DNA of 9,343 bases from NCBI GenBank assembly GCA_021826525.1, contig JAKAZU010000031.1, forward strand, positions 1-9,343, given 5' to 3'. The notes under the pieces are model-generated. The model saw only the letters and a list, made by a program, of their open reading frames with translations. It was not told the DNA's origin and did not search any database. Positions within the stretch are counted from its first letter, which is position 1. Every line of letters starts with the position of its first letter. The translations under genes and the position numbers were made by a program. Positions 1-6,174 of the stretch are shown here, piece after piece. The stretch is from Thermoplasmata archaeon (GTDB lineage Archaea > Thermoplasmatota > Thermoplasmata > UBA184).

Positions 1-47
1 AGGTACCACTCGATGAACGCGGTGCGCTTGTCCGGAAGCTCGCCCAT
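1..47 (-). CDS. 5' end of an unidentified leftward gene (partial)
   Basis: Reading leftward from an ATG whose first base is at 47 gives fifteen open codons, MGELPDKRTAFIEWY, before the window ends. A good TATA-like element lies about 31 nt upstream, at 74-82, so a transcript with a leader of only a few bases would start right before this ATG. That makes this a real gene start rather than chance. The F-x-E-W-Y motif near the N-terminus is reminiscent of the start of archaeal/eukaryote-type prolyl-tRNA synthetases. Fifteen residues are far too few to assign a function, and that resemblance is only a guess. Confidence 0.5.
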   Translation of the reverse strand, partial: MGELPDKRTAFIEWY

Positions 48-73
48 GGGCGCTTCGATGAGGGGGGCCCCTG

Positions 74-82
74 GATTATAAC
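74..82 (-). promoter_or_regulatory. TATA box of the partial leftward gene
   Basis: On the minus strand the sequence reads GGTTATAATCC, an AT-rich island in very GC-rich DNA. Its centre is about 31 nt from the ATG at 47. Archaeal TATA boxes lie about 26 nt before the transcription start, so this predicts a start near 52 and a nearly leaderless mRNA. Confidence 0.6.
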
Positions 83-180
83 CATAACCCGACACGCGCT
101 CCTCCCCGCTCCGCGAGGCGTGCCCGGAACCCGTTGGGCTCAAGACCCCCTACCGACTCGGTCGTGCGAGTGGGCCGTCG

Positions 181-723
181 ATGGAGGGAAGCGAGGGACG
201 CGAGGAGCCGTGGACGGGAGGCCCCGGAGGGCGGGGGCCGCCGATCGACCCGCACGCGACGGTCCTTCCCCGCCTGTTCGTCATGGTGCTGCTCACCGGG
301 CTGTTCGCCGAGTTCGTCATCGGTGTCGACGTGTCGGTCTGGGGCCCGAACATCCCTTCCTCCGTCTCTACGCTCTTCGGACCGGGCGCGGGCTCGTACG
401 GGTGGCTCTCAGTGCACGCCGTTCTCGCGGTCCTGCTCGTGCTCCTCGGGATGGCCCTCGTCGCCACGGTCGGCCGTCTCCACCGTCGCCGCCTCACGTT
501 CGGGGCGGTCGGTGGATTCTTGTTCGTCCTGCTCTCGGCCCTGTCCGGCTATGGGTACATCGCGAGCTCAGGGAACGCGCTCTACGCCGTGTTCATGGCG
601 ATCTTCTTCCTGATTGGCTGGAGCGCGTACGCGCGGTTGGCGATGCAGCTGCGGCATGCCGCCCACCGGGCGATGCGATTCGAGCGCATGAACGCCGCCG
701 TGGCTCCTCCCTCTCCCCCCTAG
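181..723 (+). CDS. Four-helix integral membrane protein of unknown function
   Basis: This encodes 180 residues that I do not recognise as a family. The first 28 or so residues are Gly/Pro/Glu-rich and probably disordered. Four hydrophobic stretches that look membrane-spanning follow, at about residues 30-50, 76-98, 106-127 and 131-153. A short basic, amphipathic segment (about 154-170) and a Pro-rich end complete it. His79 lies at the start of the second helix and His101 just after it, but nothing shows that they bind heme or metal. There is no signal peptide or soluble domain. The start is uncertain: the ATG at 181 has no Shine-Dalgarno sequence or clear TATA box, and Met35 (ATG at 283) would trim the polar N-terminus without losing a helix. 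The gene lies 74 nt before the DUF373 gene on the same strand, but no shared role can be inferred. Confidence 0.7.
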   Translation: MEGSEGREEPWTGGPGGRGPPIDPHATVLPRLFVMVLLTGLFAEFVIGVDVSVWGPNIPSSVSTLFGPGAGSYGWLSVHAVLAVLLVLLGMALVATVGRLHRRRLTFGAVGGFLFVLLSALSGYGYIASSGNALYAVFMAIFFLIGWSAYARLAMQLRHAAHRAMRFERMNAAVAPPSPP

Positions 724-764
724 AGCGCCGAGGGGCGCGGAGGGGGCGCCCGGGGCATCTAGAC

Positions 765-772
765 GGTTAAGC
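765..772 (+). promoter_or_regulatory. Possible weak TATA element of the DUF373 gene
   Basis: The sequence GGTTAAGC is the only AT-rich patch in the 74 nt before the DUF373 gene. It is centred about 29 nt upstream of the ATG at 798, the spacing expected for a leaderless or near-leaderless archaeal transcript. No Shine-Dalgarno motif precedes that ATG, which agrees with leaderless initiation. The match to a TATA consensus is poor, so confidence is low. Confidence 0.35.
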
Positions 773-797
773 TCCGGGGCACCCTTGTACGAGCACC

Positions 798-1883
798 ATG
801 CGCTTGGTCGTGTGCATTGATCGCGATGACGACCTCGGCCGCAAGGCCGGCGTCGCCGGACCGATCGTCGGACGCGCCGCCGTCATCGACGCCGCGACGC
901 GACTTGGGATCGCGGACCCCGAGGACAGCGACACGAACGCGATGTTCGCGGCGGTACGCATCCTCGACGAGATCGCGAAACTGGGGGAAGAGGGAGAGGT
1001 CTGCGTGCTGACCGGGTCCCCCAAGGTCGGCCTCCTGTCCGACACCCGGGTCGCCGAACAGTTCGATCAGGTCCTCGAACGCGTGCACGCTACCTCCGCC
1101 CACCTCGTCAGTGACGGAGCCGAGGACGAGCACCTCTTCCCGATCCTGGCCTCGCGCCTGCGCATCGACGGAGTGCACAAGGTCTACATCCGCCAGAACG
1201 CGAGCATCGAGTCGACGTACTACACAATCGTTCGCGCGATGAAGGACCCGAAGCTGCGCGCGAAGACGATCCTCCCCGTCGCGCTCGTCCTCCTCGTCCT
1301 CGGCATCGCCGCGGCCGGTGGCGTGCTGGTCTGGGGAGTGGTCGGGATCGCGATCCTCCTCGGGGTCTATCTCATCTTCTGGACGTTCGACATCGACGAG
1401 GCGATCATCGACTCCGTGCGCTCGGCGTCGCGGGACGTGCGTACGGGCTCGGTCGCCTTCGGGTTCGGGCTGCTCTCGGTGCTCCTCGTCGGCGTCGGCT
1501 TCCTCGCGGGGTACAATGCCTACACCACCAATCCCCACGGGGCGCTCGACGCCTTGCTCTCCTTCTTCCAAGGCGCGATGATCTGGTGGGTCCTCGGCGG
1601 CCTCGTCTGGGAGTGCGGCCGGGCGCTGCGGCGCTACCTCTCCCTCAGACGGTTCCCCCGCTCGTTCGTGGTGGCGACGACCTCGATCATCGGGATCGGG
1701 TTCATGAGCTACGGGGTGATCTATCTCGTACAGTACCTGGAGAACCCGCGCACCCCGGCGGGCCTGCCCTTGACGATCGCCTTCGTCCTCTTGGGCCTCG
1801 GCCTCGTGATCGCCGCGGGGATGCTCCAGCAGCACTTCAAATCGGTCCTGAACCGCGGTTCTTCCGAACCGGCCTCCGGGTGA
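798..1883 (+). CDS. DUF373 family archaeal membrane protein
   Basis: The 361-residue product has the hallmark N-terminus of the DUF373 family, which is largely archaeal and has no established function that I know of. An acidic DRDDD-containing strand (residues 8-12) leads into GRKAGVAGPIVGR (14-26). An ADPEDSD-N-A-F segment (39-50) follows. The first 150 residues look soluble with alternating strands and helices. The rest holds about six hydrophobic segments, near residues 158-175, 176-196, 219-240, 255-272, 290-313 and 323-341. The cluster of Asp residues could bind a metal ion, but this is inference. The ATG at 798 puts the conserved motif right at the N-terminus, as expected for the family. 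It converges with the phosphoribosyltransferase gene, with 16 nt between the two stop codons. Family assignment is confident from the motifs; the biochemical role is unknown. Confidence 0.9.
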   Translation: MRLVVCIDRDDDLGRKAGVAGPIVGRAAVIDAATRLGIADPEDSDTNAMFAAVRILDEIAKLGEEGEVCVLTGSPKVGLLSDTRVAEQFDQVLERVHATSAHLVSDGAEDEHLFPILASRLRIDGVHKVYIRQNASIESTYYTIVRAMKDPKLRAKTILPVALVLLVLGIAAAGGVLVWGVVGIAILLGVYLIFWTFDIDEAIIDSVRSASRDVRTGSVAFGFGLLSVLLVGVGFLAGYNAYTTNPHGALDALLSFFQGAMIWWVLGGLVWECGRALRRYLSLRRFPRSFVVATTSIIGIGFMSYGVIYLVQYLENPRTPAGLPLTIAFVLLGLGLVIAAGMLQQHFKSVLNRGSSEPASG

Positions 1884-1899
1884 GGCTCGGGGCGGGGCG

Positions 1900-2514
1900 C
1901 TATTCCCAGCCCTGCAAGCGGGCGACGTGCTCCAGGTGCTCCGCGGGGATCGAGATCCCGCACCGCTCGCGCAGGACCTTTCCGATCTCCTCGAGGCTCG
2001 GGTTGATCTCCCGCGCCCGGGTCCCGAGCGTGCCGAGGTCCTCCCAGTAGTTCCACGGGAAGACGATCCACACCCAGGACTCTTTCGGGATCTCCTCCGC
2101 GAAGTACGTGGGCTTGTGCCGGGCGTGCGAGATGTGGAGGAACGTCGCCGACTCCGCGCGCTGGGGCCGCTGGGCGTGCACGGCCTCGAGCGCGAGGGCC
2201 AGGCTCTCTCCGGTGTCGGTGATGTCGTCCGCAATCAGCACGTTCCCCCCCGCGACCGAGCCGCTCAGTCCCTCCGTGAGCTCGGCCCTACCCTGGGGGG
2301 TCGCCGTGACGCCCCAGTGTTGCGCGCGGAGCGAGACGAGCCGCTTGACGGAGAGCCGATCGGCGAGCACCCTCGCGGGAACCCAGCCGCCCCGGGTCAG
2401 GCCGACGATCGTGTCAGGGATCCGATCGACGGCCCGGATCTGCGCGGCGACTTCATCCGCCCACCGGTCGACCTCGACCCAGGTCGCGACGCGGCAGCGG
2501 GGGAAGTCCACCAT
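1900..2514 (-). CDS. Type I phosphoribosyltransferase (purine PRTase-like)
   Basis: This 204-residue protein carries the PRPP-binding signature VLIADDITDTGES at residues 92-104, where the two adjacent Asp residues and the TDTGES loop hold the ribose 5-phosphate. Upstream, IVGLTRGGWVPARVLAD (36-52) matches the pyrophosphate loop, with Arg41-Gly-Gly. The later WIVFPWNYWEDL segment resembles archaeal and bacterial xanthine/guanine or hypoxanthine phosphoribosyltransferases, which join a purine base to PRPP for salvage. The exact base cannot be read from sequence, and this subfamily includes members with unproven substrates, so I give no gene symbol. The protein is expected to be cytosolic. It is the last gene of the leftward cluster, beginning 10 nt after the glutamate dehydrogenase stop codon, so it is probably co-transcribed. 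The bases just before the ATG (GGGATC) weakly resemble a Shine-Dalgarno sequence. Confidence 0.88.
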   Translation of the reverse strand: MVDFPRCRVATWVEVDRWADEVAAQIRAVDRIPDTIVGLTRGGWVPARVLADRLSVKRLVSLRAQHWGVTATPQGRAELTEGLSGSVAGGNVLIADDITDTGESLALALEAVHAQRPQRAESATFLHISHARHKPTYFAEEIPKESWVWIVFPWNYWEDLGTLGTRAREINPSLEEIGKVLRERCGISIPAEHLEHVARLQGWE

Positions 2515-2524
2515 CGATCCCGGC

Positions 2525-3787
2525 CTACGGGTAGAAGCCGCGAATGTTGATGGCGTCCACGACCCGCTGGATCGCGAGCACGTAGGCGGCCGTCCGGTTG
2601 TGGATCGAGTACTGCTGGGCGATCTTGTGGGTGTCCGCGTAGGACTTTACCATCACCCGCTCGAGGCGCTGGTTGACCTCGTCGAGCGTCCAGAAGAACC
2701 CCTGCAGGTCCTGTGCCCACTCGAAGTAGCTGACCGTGACGCCTCCCGCGTTCGCGAGGATGTCGGGCAGCACGGTGATCTTCTTTTGGAAGAGGATCTC
2801 GTCGGCCTCGGGAAGCGTCGGGCCGTTCGCGGCCTCCGCAACGATCTTCGCCTGGATCTTATCGGCGTTCTTCTTGGTGATCTGGTTCTCCAGCGCCGCC
2901 GGGATCAGGATGTCCACCGGAAGTTCGAGGAGCTCCTCGTTCGAGACCGACTTCGCGCCCGGGAATCCGACCACCGAGCCGGTCTTCGCCTTGTGCGCCT
3001 CGACCGCGTGCGGATTGAAGCCATCGGGCTTGTAGATGCCACCCTTCGTGTCGGAAGCGGCGACGATCTTCGCTCCCTGCTCGTCGTGCAGGAGGTTCAC
3101 CGCGACCGATCCGGCGTTGCCGAATCCCTGGACCGCCACGGAACCGCCCTTCACGCGGACACCGACGGTCTGGGCCGCCTCGCGGATGACGTAGGCGCAG
3201 CCGCGCCCCGTCGCTTCGCCCCGGCCCTCGCTGCCGCCGATGCTGATCGGCTTGCCCGTAACGACGCCCGGGACGGAGTATCCCTTCTGCATCGAGTACG
3301 TATCCATGATCCAGGCCATCGTTTGGCTGTCGGTGTATACGTCCGGTGCAGGGATGTCGATCTCCGGACCGATGATCGGAGAGATCTCGGTCGTGAAGCG
3401 GCGGGTGAGGCGTTCGAGCTCTCCCTTGCTCATGTGCTTTGGATCGCAGATGATGCCGCCCTTCGCTCCGCCGTACGGGATGTTGACGACGGCGCACTTC
3501 CAGGTCATCCACGCGGCGAGCGCGCGGACCTCGTCCAGCGTAACTTGAGGGTGATAGCGAATGCCTCCCTTCGTCGGGCCCCGGGCCATGCTGTACTGGA
3601 CGCGATAGCCGGTGAACACGTGATAGTCGCCCTTGTCCAGGCGGACGGGGAAGTTGACCGTGAGCTCGCGTTTGGGGCTCTTGAGCACCTCGCGAACGCC
3701 GCCCTCCAGATGGAGGAGATCGGCCACGATATCGACCTGGCGCTTTGCCGTCTCGAACGGGTTGACCGTGGTGCTGTCGCTCGCCAT
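2525..3787 (-). CDS. gdhA: Glutamate dehydrogenase
   Basis: This catalyses reversible oxidative deamination of glutamate to 2-oxoglutarate and ammonia, using NAD or NADP. With the start at 3787 the protein has 420 residues, the usual length of hexameric archaeal and bacterial enzymes. The substrate site includes GPTKGGIRYHP (70-80, Lys73), Lys97 and the catalytic-lysine motif PYGGAKGGI (104-112, Lys109), followed by PAPDV with Asp149. The Rossmann domain has the GFGNAG loop (221-226), with Asp246 at the end of the next strand. Cofactor choice is not certain. Two start codons lie close together, at 3793 and 3787. A GAGGGA motif at 3794-3799 is 6 nt before the second but directly abuts the first, so I prefer 3787. 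The frame stays open upstream to 4204, but that part overlaps thiL and is not homologous to this family. It follows thiL by 49 nt and precedes the phosphoribosyltransferase by 10 nt. Confidence 0.96.
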   Translation of the reverse strand: MASDSTTVNPFETAKRQVDIVADLLHLEGGVREVLKSPKRELTVNFPVRLDKGDYHVFTGYRVQYSMARGPTKGGIRYHPQVTLDEVRALAAWMTWKCAVVNIPYGGAKGGIICDPKHMSKGELERLTRRFTTEISPIIGPEIDIPAPDVYTDSQTMAWIMDTYSMQKGYSVPGVVTGKPISIGGSEGRGEATGRGCAYVIREAAQTVGVRVKGGSVAVQGFGNAGSVAVNLLHDEQGAKIVAASDTKGGIYKPDGFNPHAVEAHKAKTGSVVGFPGAKSVSNEELLELPVDILIPAALENQITKKNADKIQAKIVAEAANGPTLPEADEILFQKKITVLPDILANAGGVTVSYFEWAQDLQGFFWTLDEVNQRLERVMVKSYADTHKIAQQYSIHNRTAAYVLAIQRVVDAINIRGFYP

Positions 3788-3793
3788 ATTCAT

Positions 3794-3799
3794 TCCCTC
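3794..3799 (-). promoter_or_regulatory. Shine-Dalgarno site that decides the gdhA start
   Basis: GAGGGA on the minus strand matches part of the AGGAGGTGATCC complement of the archaeal 16S rRNA tail. It ends 6 nt before the ATG at 3787 and directly touches the ATG at 3793, so spacing favours the downstream start. Confidence 0.5.
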
Positions 3800-3836
3800 A
3801 ACGGGTGCGCGGCGAGTCGGGGGGCGGTACTTGAGC

Positions 3837-4865
3837 CTAACGGCCTTGCGAAGGTGCCGCACGGTCTCGGCGTCGCCTCGGCGTGCGTTGGAACGGTCTC
3901 CAGCCGGCGGTCGGGAGCGGGCGAAGCCCGGAGGGCGCGGAGAGGTAGGCTCCCGTTCCGCGCTCCGCTCGTCCCACGACACGCAGCCGACCTCCCGCCG
4001 CTCCGACCGCGCGGACCGCCCGGCGCAGGGCCGAGCTCGGCACCGCCGCCAGCAGTTCGTAATCTCCCCCGAAGAATCCCGCCTCCTCGCGCGCCGCCTG
4101 CGGCAACGCGGCGATGGAGCGGTCCCACGGGATGCGGTCCGGGTCGAGGATGAGCCGGACGTTGCTCGCCCGGGCCATGAGGTGGGCCGAGTCCGCGATG
4201 CCATCCGAGGTGTCGATCATGGCGTGGACCAGCGGGGCGAGCGCGATCCCTTCCCGTACGCGCGGGCGCACGTCGAGGAGAGCGAGCATATCGCCCCGAC
4301 CTCGAGCTCCTCGATGGGTCCTCCACCGGCGCCAGGCCGAGCCCCCTCGGCCGACCGATCCGGTCGTGACGAGGAGGTCGCCCGGCCGGGCCCCACTCCG
4401 GGGAGCCAATGACCCCGCCTTCCCCCATCCCACTACGGTGCTGACTACCGCGCGCACCGGGGAGGGCTTCGTGTCTCCTCCCACCACGTGCGCGCCAAGG
4501 CGCGCTCCGGCAGCTTCGGCGCCGCGAAGCACGGACTCGGCCCAGAGCCGGGGCGTCCCGGGCGGAAGGAGGAGCGCGATGAGGATCCCCGCAGGGCGGG
4601 CTCCCTTCGAAGCCGCATCGGACAGGCTCACCCCAGCGGCAGCGGCACCGATCGCCCGCGGGGGCGATCCGGCCACAAAGTGGGTCCCCTCGATCAGCGC
4701 GTCGATCGTGAGTACGGCGACCGAGCCCCGCGGCGGTCTCAGCGCCGCGGCATCGTCTCCGACCGGGAGCGCGCCGGTACGCCCCGCGGGAAGATGTGAG
4801 GCGACCCATCGATGGAACGCGCGTTCATCGATCGGAGCCGCAGAGGCCTTCCCACGGCGATTCAT
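3837..4865 (-). CDS. thiL: Thiamine-monophosphate kinase
   Basis: ThiL phosphorylates thiamine monophosphate with ATP to give thiamine diphosphate, the active cofactor. The 342-residue protein has the expected motifs in order: VGDDAA (35-40), TIDALIEGTHF (53-63), LSDAASKGA (81-89), VGGDT (128-132), MIDTSDGIADSAH (216-228) and GGDYELL (266-272). Their Asp residues bind magnesium and nucleotide in the AIR synthase/ThiL superfamily. GWRPF near 321-325 matches the usual C-terminal end, followed by an Arg-rich tail of about 17 residues. Residues 174-191 are odd: a Trp/Arg-rich run replaces the expected Ala/Leu/Gly-rich helix after the TTGS loop, possibly from paired indels in C-runs at 4342-4346 and 4294-4297. 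It starts 7 nt after the acyl-CoA dehydrogenase stop codon, with a GTGATCC ribosome-binding motif containing that stop codon, so translation is probably coupled. Function is confident; integrity of the middle is less so. Confidence 0.92.
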   Translation of the reverse strand: MNRRGKASAAPIDERAFHRWVASHLPAGRTGALPVGDDAAALRPPRGSVAVLTIDALIEGTHFVAGSPPRAIGAAAAGVSLSDAASKGARPAGILIALLLPPGTPRLWAESVLRGAEAAGARLGAHVVGGDTKPSPVRAVVSTVVGWGKAGSLAPRSGARPGDLLVTTGSVGRGGSAWRRWRTHRGARGRGDMLALLDVRPRVREGIALAPLVHAMIDTSDGIADSAHLMARASNVRLILDPDRIPWDRSIAALPQAAREEAGFFGGDYELLAAVPSSALRRAVRAVGAAGGRLRVVGRAERGTGAYLSAPSGLRPLPTAGWRPFQRTPRRRRDRAAPSQGR

Positions 4866-4869
4866 CGAC

Positions 4870-4876
4870 GGATCAC
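4870..4876 (-). promoter_or_regulatory. Ribosome-binding site of thiL embedding the upstream stop codon
   Basis: The minus strand reads GTGATCC, an exact seven-base match to the 3' part of the archaeal anti-16S consensus AGGAGGTGATCC. It lies 4 nt before the thiL ATG. The TGA inside it is the stop codon of the acyl-CoA dehydrogenase, so ribosomes finishing one gene are placed to start the next. Confidence 0.55.
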
Positions 4877-6063
4877 TTGTAAGGAAGGAAGTCGCGGCCG
4901 AGGAGTTCTCGACCGAGGATGATCCGCATGATGTTGAGCCCTCCCTCCGCTCCGACCATATACGACATGATCCCGCGCAGGCCCAGCTCGAGCCCTACGT
5001 CCTTCGTGTAGCCCGAGGCCCCGTGCCACATCATCACCCGTTTTACGCACTCGAAGGCGACCTGAGGCGCCGTAAGCTTCACGCTCGCCACCGCGCGATC
5101 GACCTCGGACCGGTGTGAGGAATCCCCCCGGAGCGTGTACCGATCGAGCAACCAGGCTGCGCGGCGGCACTGCCACTTGACCGCCTCGACCTGCGTGTAG
5201 AGGTCCACCAGCTCGAACTGGGGACCTTCGAACTTGCCGAGCGGCTGACCGAAGACCTGCCGCTCGCGCAGGTACTTCATTCCCTCCTCGAGAGCTCGTT
5301 CGGCCGCCCCGACGCAGGCCGCGCTCACGAACGTCCTCGCGACCGAGAATCCCTCCATCGCGTAATCGAATCCGCGACCCTCCTGGCCGATCAGGTACGC
5401 CTCGGGCACCCGGACGTCGCGGTACGTGATCGCGCCGGTGGAGATCCCCATCCGGCCCATGTTCTCGAACTTCTGGGTCGTGGCGCCCTCGGAGCGGGTG
5501 GGCACGTAGATGAAATTGAATCCCTTCCCGGGGGCCTTCGTCAGGGTGAGGTGGCCCCCGCCGAGCCGCTTCGCCTCTTCCACGCCAGAGAGGAATGCCT
5601 TCTCGCCGCGAATCACGAAGGACGTGCCATCCCGTCGTGATTCGGTGCGCATGGCGTGGAGATCGCTTCCCCCCGTCGGCTCGGTTGTGGCGATGCCGAG
5701 GAACGCCTTCCCCGCACACACAGCAGGCAGCACCTCGCGTTTCGCCGCGTCCGCTCCGTGCTGGCCGAGGATGTACCCCCAGCCGGCTTCGAGCAGGAAG
5801 AACACGGCGGTCGCCATGGAGAAGTCGCCGCGGCCGATCTCCTCCGAGGCCAGTTCCGTCAGGATCGCCGACGCGCCCATTCCGCCGTAGTCGGTCGACA
5901 CGGGCATCGCGAGCAGTCCGAGGTGGGCCATCTCGCGCAGGACCTCGTCCGGGATCCGACCCTCATGGTCGATCCGCTTCTCGTTCGGCCGGAGCACCCG
6001 GTCCCCGAACGTGCGGACCGCCGCCTGGAACGCCCGCTCTTCGTCGCTGAGTTCGAAGTCCAT
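4873..6063 (-). CDS. Acyl-CoA dehydrogenase family protein (FAD-dependent)
   Basis: The 396-residue product has the full acyl-CoA dehydrogenase fold order and length. It begins with an N-terminal helical domain (MDFELSDEE...). The FAD/substrate segment follows (IATTEPTGGSD, 124-134, then IRGEKAFLSG, 151-160). The third part is the C-terminal helical domain with RERQVFGQPLGKFEGPQ (266-282) and WHGASGYTKD (346-355). Aligning the GRELLG end with the short/medium-chain family places Glu373, in GAEGG, at the catalytic-base position. These enzymes oxidise an acyl-CoA to the 2-enoyl-CoA and pass electrons to an electron-transfer flavoprotein. The acyl chain cannot be predicted, and no partner gene such as etfAB, thiolase or hydratase is in the window. 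The frame is open further upstream, but the ATG at 6063 starts exactly at the family N-terminus and lies about 33 nt from a TATA-like element, suggesting a short-leader mRNA. It is first in the leftward cluster. Confidence 0.93.
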   Translation of the reverse strand: MDFELSDEERAFQAAVRTFGDRVLRPNEKRIDHEGRIPDEVLREMAHLGLLAMPVSTDYGGMGASAILTELASEEIGRGDFSMATAVFFLLEAGWGYILGQHGADAAKREVLPAVCAGKAFLGIATTEPTGGSDLHAMRTESRRDGTSFVIRGEKAFLSGVEEAKRLGGGHLTLTKAPGKGFNFIYVPTRSEGATTQKFENMGRMGISTGAITYRDVRVPEAYLIGQEGRGFDYAMEGFSVARTFVSAACVGAAERALEEGMKYLRERQVFGQPLGKFEGPQFELVDLYTQVEAVKWQCRRAAWLLDRYTLRGDSSHRSEVDRAVASVKLTAPQVAFECVKRVMMWHGASGYTKDVGLELGLRGIMSYMVGAEGGLNIMRIILGRELLGRDFLPYK

Positions 6064-6092
6064 GTCGGTCAGGACCGGGGACGCGACCCGCG

Positions 6093-6100
6093 CTAAAAGC
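6093..6100 (-). promoter_or_regulatory. TATA-like element of the acyl-CoA dehydrogenase cluster
   Basis: The minus strand reads GCTTTTAG, centred about 33 nt upstream of the ATG at 6063. This predicts a leader of under 10 nt and supports 6063 over the in-frame ATG at 6102, which overlaps the element itself. It would drive the whole four-gene leftward cluster. Confidence 0.5.
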
Positions 6101-6131
6101 ATTCGTGCGGGCGGGTCGGCCTCGGGCAACT

Positions 6132-6140
6132 CCTTTATCC
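6132..6140 (+). promoter_or_regulatory. TATA-like element of the GAPDH gene
   Basis: CCTTTATCC is centred about 39 nt upstream of the ATG at 6175, which predicts a transcription start near 6162 and a leader of roughly a dozen bases. It is back to back with the element of the opposite gene, about 39 nt away, so the two promoters share one short divergent region. Confidence 0.5.
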
Positions 6141-6174
6141 CGGTGTCCGCTCGCTTGGGCGGGCAAGCTTCTCC

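Noticed and set aside
120..770. Plus-strand frames of 216 and 159 codons overlapping the four-helix protein gene
   Set aside because: They give Arg/Gly/Pro/Ser-rich products without structure. The frame at 181-723 gives a clean pattern of membrane helices instead.
759..2234. Minus-strand open frame of 491 codons across the DUF373 gene and part of the phosphoribosyltransferase gene
   Set aside because: It is antisense to a well-supported gene and its product is an Arg/Asp/Glu-rich mix with no family motif, as expected from GC-rich antisense frames.
2108..4153. Plus-strand open frame of 681 codons opposite glutamate dehydrogenase
   Set aside because: It is the antisense shadow of gdhA and its neighbours, with low-complexity Arg/Asp/Leu/Val content and no motif. 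The minus strand carries unmistakable genes over the whole span.
3788..4204. N-terminal extension of the gdhA frame
   Set aside because: The 139 extra codons overlap thiL in another frame and give Arg/Ser-rich sequence unlike the family. The Shine-Dalgarno spacing supports 3787.
3790..4809. Alternative minus-strand frame of 339 codons over thiL
   Set aside because: It lacks the thiL motifs, which all lie in the 3837-4865 frame. Only its short GLGLAP part is of interest, and that is treated in the thiL indel finding.
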